NCBI GenBank assembly: GCA_003049465.1
Contig: PYSS01000069.1
Span: 62,001 to 126,000, forward strand
Direction of reading: 5' to 3'
Source: Magnaporthiopsis rhizophila
Taxonomy: Eukaryota > Ascomycota > Sordariomycetes > Magnaporthales > Magnaporthaceae
Length of the DNA: 64,000 nucleotides
Below the pieces are notes generated by a model. The model worked only from the letters and a program-made list of their open reading frames with translations, was not told the DNA's origin and searched no databases. The translations under genes were made by a program, and so were the position numbers. Below, piece after piece: positions 11,019 through 24,117 of this stretch (positions are counted from its first letter, which is position 1; the number at the start of each line of letters is the position of its first letter).

Positions 11019-13010
11019 ATGTCGAGGGTAATGAGGAGCGTCAAAAATGTCACCAAGGGCTACTCCAACGTGCAGGTCAAAGTGCGCGAAGGTATGAGAT
11101 AGCCCCTGTCTTCAGTCGCGTGATGGAGGCGGCGACGCCCCTGGGACGATCCAAGCTGACGACGCATCACTTTCCGCAGCGACCAGCAATGATCCATGGG
11201 GCCCTACCGGGACGCAGATGAGCGAAATCGCCCAGCTCACCTTTAACTCGTACGCACCGCGAATCCCCATCCCCGCCGTCGCCGCTGGGCAATGGCTCCG
11301 GCAGACCACTCACAAAACACTATCTCTGCAGGTCGACCGAGTTCTACGAGATTATGGACATGATAGACAAACGCCTCAACGACAAGGGCAAGAACTGGAG
11401 ACACGTCCTGAAGGCGCTCAAGGTCCTCGACTACTGTCTGCATGAGGGCTCCGAGCTGGTTGTCACCTGGGGAAAACAGAACATCTACATCATCCGGACC
11501 CTGCGCGAGTTCCAGTACATCGACGAAGATGGGCGAGACGTCGGCCAAAATGGTGAGTCCGATACCCCGCGCCGCAGCCCCTGCAAACCGCACCGGACTG
11601 CGTTGGTGGCTAACTGTGTGACTAGTCCGAGTGGCCGCCAAGGAGCTTACCGCCCTGCTCAATGACGAAGAGAGGCTGAGGGCCGAGCGCAGCGACAGGA
11701 GGACATGGAAGTCGCGCGTGACCGGGCTTGATGAATACGGACCACAGCACCACGACCATCACCCCGGGCCTTCGCGGGCGCCTCGAGAGCGCCCTGCCCG
11801 CCAGAACGACGAGGATGACGCCGAGTATCGGCTGGCCCTGGAGGCGAGCAAGTACCAAGAGGAGGAGGACAGGAGGAAACGGGAGAGTCGCCAAACGCAC
11901 GAGTCGGAGGACGACGACCTTGCGAAGGCCATCAAGCTCAGCAAGGAGGAAGATGAACGCCGCCGACGGGAGCTGGAGTCATCATCCAATAACAACAACA
12001 CCTCCATCTTTGACGAAGACCTCATCCAGGTCAACCAGCCGCAGCCGACCGGCGCCAACCAGGGTTATACCCAGGGCAATGCCGTCGACTTTTTCGCGAA
12101 CCCCATCGACCAGAACCAGATGCAGGTCCAGCCTACAGGCTACGTGGCCAACGCCTACCCCGGATTCCAGACTCAACCCACGGGCTTCCAGACCCAGCCA
12201 ACCGGGTTCCAGAATGGATTCCAGAACGGCTTCGGGGTCCAACAGCCCGCCGGGTTTGATCCCTATGGCCAGCAGGCAATGCAGCAGCAGCCTTTCCAGC
12301 CACAGCCCACCGGCTTCAACCCCTATGCCCAGCAGCAATTCCAGCCGCAACAGCAGCAGACCGAGCCACCGCTGCCAGCAGGAAGTAACAACCCATGGGC
12401 AACTAATAATAGCAACCAGCAGCAAGCGCTACGCCCGATGCAGACGGGCTCTAATAACCCATTCGCCGCAAAGCCACAGCCTTTCAAGGCCCCGCCGATG
12501 CCAGCGCTGGGCAGCCTGCCTGAGCAAAAGACGCTTTCGACTTTCCAACAGCAACCGTCTCCGTTTCAAACACAGCAGCAGACCTCGTTCCCCGAGACTT
12601 CATTTTCTGCTGCACCGCAGCAGCAACCGCAGCAGCAACCGCAGAGAGAGCTTAGCGAGCACGAGGCGCGCCTCAACCAACTGCTCGCTAACGGCGATGG
12701 CATGGACACTTTTGGCAATGTGGGGCAAACACGCATTCCGGCTCAGCATACAGCACCGGGGACTTTTGTCAACAGCGCTGGGGCGGGCGCTGCTCGACTC
12801 ACGGCCGAGGCCACGGGCAACAACCCGTTTTTGCGAACGCAGTTCACGGGCATGCCTACCCCCTCGTACGGCGGTCAACACCAGATGCCGGCGGCCACGG
12901 GACCGGCTGGCATGAACAGCGGCTTTGGTGCGCCACAAGGGACCAACAATCCGTTCGCTGCTAGGCCACAACAGCAGCAGACAAACCAGGGTGATCTGAT
13001 CCAGTTCTAG
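11019..13010 (+). CDS. ENT1: epsin, ENTH-domain endocytic adaptor (Ent1/Ent2 type)
   Basis: A clathrin adaptor that bends the plasma membrane, binds PtdIns(4,5)P2 and sorts ubiquitinated cargo. Four exons (11019-11091, 11180-11249, 11332-11552, 11626-13010) give 582 aa. The ENTH domain covers about 1-150, with landmarks VKVREATSNDPWGP, EIAQLTFNS, IMDMIDKRLNDKGKNWRH and VLDYCLHEGS. Two ubiquitin-interacting motifs follow: YRLALEASKYQEEE near 187 and DLAKAIKLSKEEDE near 217. The rest is Gln/Pro-rich with repeated QPTGF blocks, one NPW and three NPF motifs (about 398, 520, 562) for EH-domain partners. The protein ends DLIQF, a type-2-like clathrin box. The three introns all interrupt the ENTH region. 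The order ENTH-UIM-UIM-NPF-clathrin box is diagnostic; which yeast paralogue it matches cannot be decided. Confidence 0.93.
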
Positions 13011-14646
13011 AAGGATGATCATGACCCAGATCAAGATCAGGGTGAGGACGCGAGTGAGAGGGTAAAAGACGACGGGAGCAAGAAGGAACCTTAGAAGCTA
13101 TTTGCATATTCACATATTCACTGTTTTCTACGCCTTTCGCGTTTATCTCGTCGGGTTGAGGGGATGTAAACTTGCCTTCGTGGGGGACGCCATTTCTATT
13201 CTTCCTCGTGTCTGCAAAGATAAAAAGTTAAGGCGATGCTTAGTTGTTGCTCTGTGTGCGTCCAGGGATACAGGAAATGTATCGAGGCAGTTTAGCAAGC
13301 AGTTTTGGGACGACTGGAATTCTGAACTAAACTATTTTGGTATGCGGCTGCAGGAACATAAAATGTCTAGGTGCATATCTCGTAATAGTACGAACGTGCA
13401 TAATCTCTACGATGCAACTCCGGCTCAGTCGATGCCAACCACTTGGGCAACATCCTGTGCTGCCGCTGCACTACACATCCAGATCCAGTCACACAGTCAT
13501 CTACTGCAATATTTGTCAGACAGCGTGTCCGGTCCATCTCATATCGTGTCCAGATTGGCCGGTTGGAGTTCTCAGGAGATAGGGGTCGCACCTGAGACAA
13601 GGCAGACTGAAAAATTAGTCATTGTGCTGCTGCAGAAATCAGAAAAATCAGGCACCAACGTCACATGACGCTAAAAGCCGCGGTCGCTGACAAAAACACT
13701 CGCAAAAGTCTATTTGGGCTCTGCGTATAAAACGTCCATTGATTTCCGCGTTGTGAGGACGCTGCTACCTTCTTCTCTGTTCCACAGTGATGCCTGCGTT
13801 GTGACCGTATCCACCCAAAAGTCGGCTTGCATGCCGTCAGTCCCTGTGCCTGGCTCGTCGCGAGATTGTGCTTGGCCGTGTATGGATAGAAGCCGAGCGC
13901 ACCAACCCCCGAAGGTCCTGCTGTTCCTCGCCTCGGGTTGCTGCTGTGCTTGGGCGGGTGCGCCAAAGAACCTATCAGATTCAAGCGCAGTGTCAGAGTG
14001 GAAAGTGGAGCTTCCAGAAGCTCGACTGGCCCGTGCACGACCCGTAGGTTTTGGTGGCTCTTTTTTGCTCCCCTGCGCCAGAGCAACGCGCCCACTCGCC
14101 TTCATCTGCTGGTAGCGTTTTGTCCATCTTTCCATCAACCAAGCTCAGCTTGTTCGGGAAGCTTTGAGCACCAACAAAAGGTCTGCATACAAGAGCAGGC
14201 CCGCTTTCTTGGAGTGTATTCACATTCATCTCCTTTTTTTTTTTTTTTTCTTTTTATTCCTGTCTCTTTAATCGCGCGGCGCACTTCCATTTCTTTTTGA
14301 TTCTGTGGTACCGAGAGGTGAAAGGCTAGGTTGACTTTCTCGTTGGCGTCTTGCGCTTGCCCGAGTTTTCCAACTTCCGCGGTGCGACCTCTACAAAAAA
14401 AAAAAAAAAAAACCGCAGAGGCCCGCTCGGCACGCGCTCTTCGCATGGCCCATCACACACTTCTCTCGCATGCAGAAGACGCTCATTAGCATAGTCTGAA
14501 TCTTGTTTCCGGCTCTGGCGTCGGTGGCCTGGTTTTGACGCGTCGAATCGCGCACGCCTCACCTTCCAGCCAGCCGCATCTCACATCACCATCAACCTCC
14601 CCAAGGCTTGGGCCTTTGCGCTGCCGCGTCTTAATCGTCGCCGACC
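13011..14646. other. intergenic: epsin 3' region and NUP145 promoter
   Basis: About 1.6 kb with no supportable gene. One plus-strand frame of 188 codons (13102-13668) has no family resemblance and is probably chance. Homopolymer runs of T (about 14230-14248) and A (about 14395-14412) lie upstream of NUP145, a pattern common in nucleosome-poor fungal promoters. Confidence 0.5.
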
Positions 14647-17600
14647 ATGTCTTTCGGCACCGGCGGCTTCGGCTTCGGCCAGAACAACCAGGCCCAGCCA
14701 TCGACGGGCTTCGGAGGCTTTGGCTCCAACGCAAACAACACCACATCGGGTACGTCTCCCCTCGACTGTCTATCTGCTTGCTCACCCCCAATGCCCTCAC
14801 CAAGCGCCCTCTATTCCGACGCGTACCGCTGCCTGCTCCTAGGCGTGTACTTACGGGATTCACGTCGCTGACCAAGCTCTGCTCTTCCCAGCCTTTGGTC
14901 AAAACACGAACTCGGCCTTCGGAGCTGGCACCGGCAACACAACTGGTGGTGGCTTGTTCGGTGGTGGTGGTACCTCTGGTGGGTTCGGAAGCACAGGCAT
15001 GTTCTGCCTTGTCTTTCTCTCTTGCGCTCGGCTGTATTTCTCAGGGCATGGCTAACAACGATTTATTCCAACATAGGCGGCGGCTTCGGGTCCACAGCAA
15101 CCAGTGGGTTCGGCGCAAAACCCGCGTTCGGTGCGGCTACGACTAGCGCCGGCGGTCTTTTCGGCAACTCAACGACAACCACGGCCGGGCCGTCGGCTTT
15201 TGGTGGCTTCGGCTCAAACACGAACACCACCAACACCGCCACCAGTGCGTTTGGAGGCGGCAGCTCTCTGTTCGGGGGAAGCAAACCAACAACCGGCTTT
15301 GGCTCGGGCACCACGGGCACCACGGCCGGCACATCACTCTTCGGCGGGGGCGGCAACACCGGTGCCTTTGGGACCACCACTGGAGGAGGCTTTGGTGCGA
15401 CCAACAACCCTGGCCTGGGCACTAATGTCGGCGACCCACCCGGCACAAACGTCGTCCCCTTCCAGCCGACAGTAGAAAAGGAGGCCAACAACACATCCCA
15501 GCAGAACTCATTCCAGAATGTGCTCTTCATGGAACCGTACAAGAAGTTCTCCGCCGAGGAACTGCGACTGGCTGATTACGCTCAAGGTCGACGCCACGGA
15601 AATGCCGCGGGCGCTGGTGCCTTTGGCGTAAACTCGAGCTTTGGATCCGGAGGATTCGGCGCCAGCAACACTGGAACTGGTGGATTCGGTGCTACCGCTA
15701 CCACTGGAACGACGGGCGGCCTCTTCGGAAACACCTCTACGAACCAGCCCGCTGCCACTGGAGGGTTTGGCCAGACGGCGACCACGACCGGCGGATTCGG
15801 TAGCACTGGCGGTGGACTTTTTGGCGCAACCAAGCCCACCACGGGGGGTCTCTTCGGCGGCACTGCTACCTCGCAACCCGCTCAGTCTGGCGGGCTGTTT
15901 GGCGGCACTTCGGGAGGCGGTGGCTTTGGCGCTACGGCCAATACTGGTAGTGCATTCGGCTCTTCCACCACCGGCGGGGGCTTGTTCGGGTCCAACAATG
16001 CTGCCACTACCACTGCAGCTAAGCCCGGAGGTTTTAGTTTCGGCACCGGCGCGACTTCTGGAACCACAGGCGGCTTCGGCAGCACTGCCACCACTGGGGG
16101 CTTTGGCAGCACCGCAACAAACACTGGCGGTGGCCTCTTCGGCAACACTGCCCAGCAGCAGCCACAACAGCAGCAACCGGCCGGCGGTGGTCTTTTCGGA
16201 CAACCGCAGCAGAACACGACCGGCAGTGCCTTCGGAAGTGGAGCATTCGGCCAGCAGAACCAGCAGGGAACGTCCTCTCTCTTTGGTGCCACCCAGGCAA
16301 AGCCCGCAGGCTCTCTCTTCGGTGGGACGAACACCGCCACTAATGCCACTGGCGGTGGCTTGTTCGGATCGACTGCTGCGAACACTGCCACTCCCTTCGG
16401 CGGCACGACGACAAACCAGGCGGGCGGCGGCCTCTTTGGCGCGAAGCCTGCTGGGACTGGGGGCCTATTTGGGACCTCCACGACTGCGCAACCTGCCGCT
16501 GCCGGAGGCAGCCTCTTTGGTGGAAGTCTTGGGTCCAACAATCAAACGCAGCAGCAGCAGCCCGCCCAGGGTGGTGGCCTGTTCGGAAGCCTGGGCCAGA
16601 ACGCGACGAGCAAGCCGTCCATGTTTGGCACTCCTCAGGGTACCGGAGGTGGCCTTTTTGGCGGCCAAACCCAACAGCCCCAGCAAGGCAGTCTGTTTGG
16701 CTCGACGCAACAGCAACCTGTCCAGGGCGGCTCGCTATTCGGAGCATCGCAGAACCAGACGGCCCCCCAGTCACTCACAACGAGCTTGGCTGATATGTCG
16801 GCTTTCGGTACCGGCTCTCTATTTGCGGGTGTCGCCGGTAACGACGTCCAGAACCCTGGTCCCCTCGCAACGCCACTTTCATCAGCCAAGAAACAATCAG
16901 CGAGAGCATCGATCCTGCCGATTTACAAGCTCTCCAAACCCCAGACTCCCAAACGAGGCTTTGGGTTCTCTTACAGCACATACGGCTCGCCGTCCACACC
17001 CTCCAGTGCCAACAGCACCCCCGGCGGTTTCGGCCAAAGTCTTCTGGCTGGGAGTCTTGGGCGCAGTCTGAACAAGAGCATTTCAAGTAGCAGTCTTCGG
17101 CGGTCGTTCAATGCTGAGGACAGCATCCTTGCACCTGGTGCGTTCTCGGCGAGCGCGGGACCTAAGAACTATGGCAGCACCGGAAGCATCAAGAGGCTGG
17201 TTATCAACCGGGACATCCGCAGCGACCTTTTTAGCACGCCCAACAAGGACAGCCAAACGCCGGAGCTTGGCAGCGCTCGCAAGACCAAACGCGTGAGCTT
17301 TGACACCTCGACCGCCGCCGCCATCGAGGACGGCGCCCAGTCTCCGCCCGAGGACTCCGCCGCCTCGTCCAGCCGTGCTCAGGAACTTGGTTATCTTCGC
17401 CCATCTAACCGTAGCACCAACGGCGTCAATGGCTCGTCTAGGCCGTCTGCCCCTGACGGAACTCCGGAGATGGAGCAGGTCAAGGGCAATGAGCTGGCCA
17501 TCGTCCATGAAGAAGAGTCGCCCAACTCAACTCCTCGCTCGGCCGACGTAGGCCGTGACACTGAGGCTGGTGACTACTGGATGCGGCCGTCCAAGGAGGA

Positions 17601-20600
17601 GATCCAGAATATGAACCGGATGCAGCGCCAGAACGTCACAGACTTCACCGTTGGCCGCAAGAACATCGGCAACGTGAGGTTCAGGGTTCCTGTGGACCTC
17701 AGCAACATTGACCTCGACGAAATCTTCGAGGGCCTCGTTGTCTTGCATCCCCGATCTTGCACCGTGTATCCGAACCCGGCGAAGAAGCCCGCGATGGGCA
17801 AGGGTCTGAATGTTCCTGCTGAGATCACCCTGGAACAATCCTGGCCCCGCGGCCGGGACAAGGCTGGCAGCCGTGGCCTTAGCAAGCACGTTGAGCGCCT
17901 GAAGCGAATCCCCGACACGGGATTTGTGGGCTACAACCCTGAGACTGGCGTCTGGGTCTTCACCGTTGAACACTTTACCACGTACGGTCTTGACGACGAT
18001 GACGACGACGACGAGGAAACCGAGCTCGAAACCACCGCTACCCAGCAGCCTGCCGCACCGAAACGCGACTCGGCCCACCCTCAACAGCAGGTCGGCTTGT
18101 CCCACGACACCGAGTACGACGAGAGCCCGGAAACCAGGCGCGCTCGGCGCATTGTTCCTGGTGCTTTCGATCCTGCTGCCGAGACCATGGGCGAGGAGGA
18201 GACGCCAGACTATCGTGGCTATGTACGGCCTCCTTCGCCAGATGAATCTTCTGAGTCCGAACGCGGATCTCACGCCGCTGACAATCTCCAAGACGTGGCA
18301 GATCTCGAGATGACCGTCGAGGAGGACGAGTCGCCCGAGATTATCGCGACCCAGGACCGCCTCCAACACTCGCTGCATCTGGCGCCGGTGGCGCAGTCTG
18401 TGGAAGTTCCTGCCAGCATAGTGAGAGCTAGGATGCGGGCCATCAAGGAGTCGACAGCTCCGGAGAGATTCGAGGTCACGGGAGGCGATGACTGGATGCA
18501 CATTCTTAAGAAGTCTGTGAACGCAGGTCGGCCACGCGATAGGGCTGCTCTGCATAGCCTCAATGAGTCCGCGGTGAACAATATTACTGGGCAGCGGCAG
18601 AAGGAGAAGACGACCAGCCGGCGAGTGGAGTCTGATGGACGAGGGTTCGCAACTAGCATCGATCTGATGAACTCGTTGTTTGGCAAGGACAAGTCTGCTG
18701 CTGCCGCTGCTGAGGAAGGCCTGGCGTTCGAGAAGTCGGCCTTCAACCCGCCGGCCAAACCCTTCATCAAGGTTTGTGAAAGCGCCGTTCCACTGACCTC
18801 TAATCTCATCCACGCCTAACCCGTCGCGCATGTTCACAATCTACCTATATCTCATTTTATCCCTTCTTGTGCGAATTCTTTCCTGTCATTCTTTTTCATG
18901 TAGCACCATCACTTTTAATGAGTACACCAAGACAAATCAAAAAACAAACAAAAACATCCCAGAAAATATGCATGTTCGCTAAGTCATTTGTTATCCAGTG
19001 GCCGTACCAGAAGCAACACCATCAAAGCTCAACGGATGCTGAGAAAATGGACCCTCGCCGGCGCCAATTCCACAACTCATTCAAGCCACGATGGGGCCCT
19101 GGCAACACCCTTGTCACCATCAAACCTAGGGGCTCCGGCAGGGCTCCGGGAAATCCTGCACAAGCGAGTACCGGCATTGTTACGGGCTCACAAGAGTTGT
19201 GGAAAACAAAAGTTTTCCCACAGCCGAGCGCCGTGACCCTATGGTCTATCTTGAACCCGGATTTTACCGCACCAGAGTCGGTAGCGGAGGCGATCGCAAA
19301 TCCTCACGAGGTGCCGTTACCTGGGTTTTCTGGATCTGGAAAGGTGCCCTTGTTTGCGGACATCGTTGCAGCTGGCAAGGATACGTGGCATACATCGTCG
19401 GCCGGGGCGTATGAGAAGTCCGTGTGGGGGCTGGCGAGCATTCTTTTCGATCCTATCACCCAAGGTGGCGACGAGAAGAGGATTCGGAGGCAGAAGCTAT
19501 CGCAGTTCTGGCAACGTCTCGTTCTCCCCAAGACTTCAAGAGCCATCGATAAGGCCTGGTCGCCCAACGAAAAGGCAATCGCTTGCCTCACGGGCAACCA
19601 AGTCGTGCGGGCCTGCCAGTCACTCAAGGACGCGAAACTCTACAAACTCTCCAGCCTGGTTTCCCTGATTGGCACGAGCGACCAGGCCAAGGAAGCCATG
19701 GAAGAACAGCTCGAGAACTGGCAGAATGGGGATGTTCTCGCCGAGATGGAGACGCCTCTACGGATCATTTACAGTCTCCTCGCTGGTAGGGTGACCGTCT
19801 GCGAGGGCAAGACAGGTGCGGGCAGCGAGAATCGCCTGGACACGATCGTCCTCGCCCAGCGCCTCGGTCTCAGCTGGCAACAGTCGTTCGGCCTTCGGCT
19901 CTGGTACGGCATCTCTTCCGGCGACGACATTGCCGCAGCCGTGGCGCAATTCGAGGGAGACATGGACCAAGGGCTGGTGCCCCGGCCTGCTCCTTGGTAC
20001 CTCGAAGCCGGTACATCGGAGGACAAGGAAAATACAGCCCGTGGCCAAGACCTGATGTGGGGTCTCCTGAGGCTATACTCGCGCCGGGCTGACTTGGAGG
20101 ATGTGCTGCATCCCGAGAGCTGCTCCCCTTCGCCGATGGACTACTCTCTTTGCTGGCAGCTCGGTCATCTCCTCGCAGCATCCGAAAACGCATTGTTTGC
20201 GCGCGATTCTCGGAACACTCTGGATTGGTTATCGTTGTCGTACAGCGCGCAGCTGATGAGCCAAAAGAGCCAGGCCGACGTTGACTGGATGCCTAGAGAG
20301 ACGAGCCGCCAGACAATGGACCCTGCGACCACCTCCATCAAGGATTTCTCCAAGTTGAGAGACACCAGCTACCAGGCATTGGATGTGATTGCGCGCATCA
20401 CCGACAAGCACACCAGAGCCATCCTGGGGCTGTACGTGTACACACAGGACTTGGGGCGGCGCGTGTTCATGGACCGGGCCCTTGGTGCTGATCAGTCGAT
20501 GGAGAACGGACGGGTCCAACACAGAGACGCCGCAAAGAGCCATCCATTGTACGCAGAACGGCTGGCTCTGGCGTATCGGTATCTCGGCAACCAAGTCAAC

Positions 20601-20990
20601 TGCCTGGACCCGAAAAGCATCTGCCTGCCGACCGCGGAGATGCTTTATCTCATGTTTGCGAAGCAGCGCCAGGAGCTGCAGGCCGTGGTGGTGAGGAAGC
20701 TGGACCCACTCAAAGTTCTGTTCTCGCCGCCTGGACAGGATCTCCAGGGCTTCATCAAGTGGATGCGCAACCGGCCGGTCCAAGACGGACTGAGCGACGT
20801 CGTGGCGTTGGCCGAGAGGGTGGGAAAAGGCGAGCGTCTGTCGTCTTTCGACTCGCCTTTTGACTATGACGGGTATCTGGGAATGCTCAAGAAGAAGCGG
20901 GAAGAGGCTGACGAGAAGGACGTGCTGATGCTGGCGGCGATTTCGACGTTGAGGAAGTGGGTTGAGACCCAGCGGCTAGCTGGTTACTGA
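14647..20990 (+). CDS. NUP145: nucleoporin NUP145 precursor (Nup98-Nup96 type, self-cleaving)
   Basis: Precursor of two nuclear pore proteins, Nup145N (FG nucleoporin) and Nup145C (Y-complex scaffold). Four exons (14647-14749, 14892-14996, 15077-18771, 18999-20990) give 1964 aa. The first 610 residues or so are GLFG/FG repeats. A GLEBS-like Gle2-binding segment interrupts them at about 205-245 (QNSFQNVLFMEPYKKFSAEE, then LRLADYAQGRR). The autoproteolytic S59 domain starts near 901 (GDYWMRPSKEEI) and ends at the cleavage site HF/TTYGL, H1035-F1036/T1037, followed by an Asp run. Nup145C is then about 928 aa, ending in helical solenoid sequence. Intron 2 (14997-15076) has GC-AG ends. The last intron (18772-18998, phase 0) joins PFIK to WPYQK. 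The domain order and scissile site are diagnostic; the last acceptor is the least certain boundary. Confidence 0.94.
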
Positions 20991-21661
20991 GCGTTTTCTT
21001 GTGGCTGGTGTCGCCATGCGTTCAGTGGGAGATGGAAGAAGCAAAGTATCCGCGTTGAGTGTAAGAGAAGGATTCGGTGCTGATTGGGAGCTTGTCGAGT
21101 GTAGGAGGGCAGAGGAAAAGCGAGCTTCTGCATGTGCCTGTATAACGGTGGAAATACTTTCCCTAAGTCTAGATAGATAGGTACGGCGGATGCACTGTCG
21201 TTGTGGACGACAGACGCAAGCTGTTTTAATTCATATTTCAAACCTGTGTATCCTTGCTCGTCTCAGAACCTCCATACCCGAGCCAAAAGATGAGAAACAA
21301 ATAGGGAAGAATGGCGGGGCATGGAAATGAACGGTAACCAGGCTGTATGGCTTCCTGTATGCTTTTCTACGGGTATCGTGATATGCTCCCTTGGTCCGTG
21401 CTCCCCGCTGCCATCTAAATAACCGCCCGTTTGATCAGAATCCCATCCCAACGCCAGGCCTAAAAAAGAAGAAACCACTTGCACCGTATAACTCGTACAC
21501 TCGACGCGGACTTTTCCTTGCTTACTTCCTCCCATCTCCCCATAACCGTGCTTGCTGCAAAATCCGCATATCCGCTGCCAGGACAGCTCAAAACCTCCAA
21601 GGCCCTGACAGACAGATAGATCGGTCAGGCCTGCCCCAAGATGCTAACAAAAAAAAAATGG
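20991..21661. other. convergent 3' regions of NUP145 and the SLX8-like gene
   Basis: About 670 bp between the stop codons of two convergent genes. I see no coding signal. It presumably contains both 3' untranslated regions and polyadenylation sites. Confidence 0.55.
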
Positions 21662-23240
21662 CTATCGTGCAGCCCTGCCCTCCTTCATCTTGCCCTTGCG
21701 CGTCGCCGTCATGACCTTGAGTTGCAGGTTGTAGAAGCCCTTTGTCGACTTTGGGTTCTGGGACCCATTGGCATTGGGGTCGATCTTTTGTCGACAAATG
21801 GGACACACCGACTTGTGCATGTTGGCGTGGAGGGCGCCGTGCAGACACTCGCCGCAGAAGAGATGGCCTGGACGCGAGGCCGGAGGGTTTGTTAGCAAAA
21901 GGGACGAAGTGGCCGAGCAAATATATAGCCAGAAGGAGGGAAGGAGCAAAGAGAAACAACGCACCACAATGCGTGACGGTCAGGTTGGTCATGTCGTCCA
22001 TGCAGATCGAGCACTGCATGTTCCCCAGCTTGATGTGGTTCTCTGACTTGGGCTTGGGCGGAGGAGGCGGGACGTCATCGTCGACGAGGTCGATTATGTC
22101 GGCGGGCTCGTCTTCCTCCTTGAGCCGCGCGCCGCCGCCGCCGCGGCTTTGTACGCCGACCTTGGCCCGTCGTTCGAGGTCGTCGAGGTCGGCACCGCCT
22201 TCGTCGAAGGGGTCCGAGAAGGCTTCCGAGTCGATCGTTACAGGGCTGTGGTGCTGCCTGTTGTTGTTGCTGTTGTTGTTGTTTGTGCGTGCGGGCTGCC
22301 GCTGCTGGGGGCTCGTCCGCTGGCGTTTAGGCGCGCGGGATTGCGCGGCTGGGCGCGACGACGATGACGACGACGAGGAGGCCGCGGCGGCACCGGCGGC
22401 AGCGCGTTTGCGGGTTATGGGTGGCATGGCTATGTCGGGGGCGTCGACAGGGGACGGTGTTCGGCTTCCCTCGTGTTCCGTCTTTACGTGGCCGGGACCG
22501 GAGCCGGATCGGTCGCTTGGAGGACGTAAGGTGGTGGTGGGGGATTCGGGGCTGCTGTTCCAGGGGTGGCGGGTCGAGCGTGGGCGTGGCGAGGGACTAG
22601 TGTCGGCAAGACTCGAAAGCAATCTTTCGAGCCTCGTTTGCTGCTCCAGATTCTGCCTTGCTGGCGGCATCAAAGGTGGCAACCTGGGCGGGAAGGAACG
22701 ATCGGCGAAGCTGGGGCCGGGCGAGTGCAGTTGGGAGCCAGGAAAGACGGCTGGCGGGGGTGGACGCGAGGAAAGGATGGATCTGGACTCGTGCAGGAAA
22801 AGATGTGAGGCGATCGGCGACCGGTCGAGTGAGGGTGAGGGCCGGGGCAGAGGAAGAATGGCGGGCAGCTGGAGGAGGTTTCGAGGCAGGCGGTACTGTT
22901 GCGGGGCCACAACAGCAGCGTTGGGGCCGGTGGCGGGCGGCGGCGGAGAGACGAGATCCAACCTCCTGTTTGAAAAGTCCAAGGCGTCCGAAAAGGGCGA
23001 GAGCAGCCAGTGAGAGTCGGACGGGCGAGAGGGTGCGGGGGCTAGCGTCGGGTCGAGGTCGATTGGTAGGTTGGGGGTCGTCGTGGTTTCCAGCGTCGTG
23101 GTCGAAGTTGTGATGGAGGTGCGCTGAAGTCGAAACCCAGGGCTGCTGTGGCGGAAGGCCTCGGTGCCTGGGACCGTGCCTGGACAGGGTCGTGTGAGCG
23201 TCGCGAGCACGCACGGAGAAGCGTGCTGTGTTTGATTCAT
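21662..23240 (-). CDS. SLX8: SLX8-like RING E3 ubiquitin ligase (SUMO-targeted)
   Basis: Probable SUMO-targeted ubiquitin ligase acting in the nucleus on sumoylated repair and replication proteins. Two exons (23240-21965 and 21867-21662) give 493 aa. The N-terminal 370 residues are disordered, Pro/Ser/Arg-rich, with a basic patch (RKRAAAGAAA, SRAPKRQRTSPQQRQ) that may be a nuclear signal. A SUMO-interacting motif, DIIDLVDDDV, lies at about 379-388. The C3HC4 RING starts near 408 (MQCSICMD), is split by the intron after THCG, and continues GHLFCGECLHGALHANMHKS and CPICRQ. The end is basic (MTATRKGKMKEGRAAR). The pairing of a SIM with a C-terminal RING is the SLX8/RNF4 arrangement, but the low-complexity N-terminus cannot be matched by eye and its start codon is the first ATG of the frame. 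Confidence 0.78.
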
Positions 23241-24117
23241 GGGGAGAAAAAGAGAAAAAAAGAAAGAAGAAAAAATTCAAAAGGCATAACTGAAGGGAAA
23301 ACAAAAAGGGGGACTGCCAGAAATAAGAAGTCGCATACCACCGCTCATCTGCCCATTATCTGCCATCGTGCAGTCGGCGGCGTCGCGATGGGGATTGCAC
23401 ACGCGTGTGTGTTGTTCTTTGGTCTGCGCTGTAGCCACGAAATCCTTTGCTCTGAGCGGCACACGACGGGAATTATAGGGGTGAGTGAGTCGAACACTGT
23501 AATTGCCGTCGATCGCTTGTTGAGCCGCCAGACGGCGACATGCAAGAAACTAGGTAGGTTGGTAGGTAGGTAGGTATGTCCACTGCTCGGTAAATAGAAA
23601 ACAAGACAGATAGCATGGAACTTTTTGTCGACAAAGATGGACGTGTGGTCTTATTTTTTTGGATGCCAACATAGAACAGAACAGCCAACACGCCATCGAT
23701 GGAACAAAGCCAGCCGGCGGGCCCCGGCAATCGCGCTCCTCCCTCACAGCCGCCCGCCATCCCTTGGCTTGTCACCCCCAATGTGTGTGGCAGGCACGGG
23801 TTTGTCTCGCCTCACACCCAGAGTTGTGCGCCAGCAGTCGACCGGCCAGGGGCGGCGTTTGTGGTGCCATTAGGTAACGCCGAAGCGAGCGCATTCGGTA
23901 CTTAGGGTATTATTATTCAGCGCGTTGCCGACGCCTGTCATCATTCATCATCACGAGCCCTATGTTTTCCAATTACAAAGACCGCCACTCCACTCCACCC
24001 CATTGTTCTCGAAGCCCTCGAGCTTCTGCCGCCCCCTACCTCATACCCTAGTGTAGCACCAACCCGAGGGTGCCTTTCTTTCGCCCCCTCCCTCCAGCAA
24101 AAACCCTTTGACCCCCA
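23241..24117. other. intergenic upstream of the SLX8-like gene
   Basis: About 880 bp holding the SLX8-like promoter and, at the right end, the 3' end of the sugar transporter. A degenerate tetranucleotide run of GGTA units lies at about 23552-23578. No coding signal was found. Confidence 0.5.

Noticed and set aside
13102..13668. 188-codon plus-strand frame downstream of epsin
   Set aside because: It lies in the probable epsin 3' region, lacks high-GC third positions and has no recognisable domain.
15641..17071. Long alternative plus-strand and minus-strand frames over the NUP145 FG repeats
   Set aside because: They arise from the repetitive GGC/TTC/ACC composition. The chosen frame gives GLFG repeats, a GLEBS segment and the self-cleavage domain.
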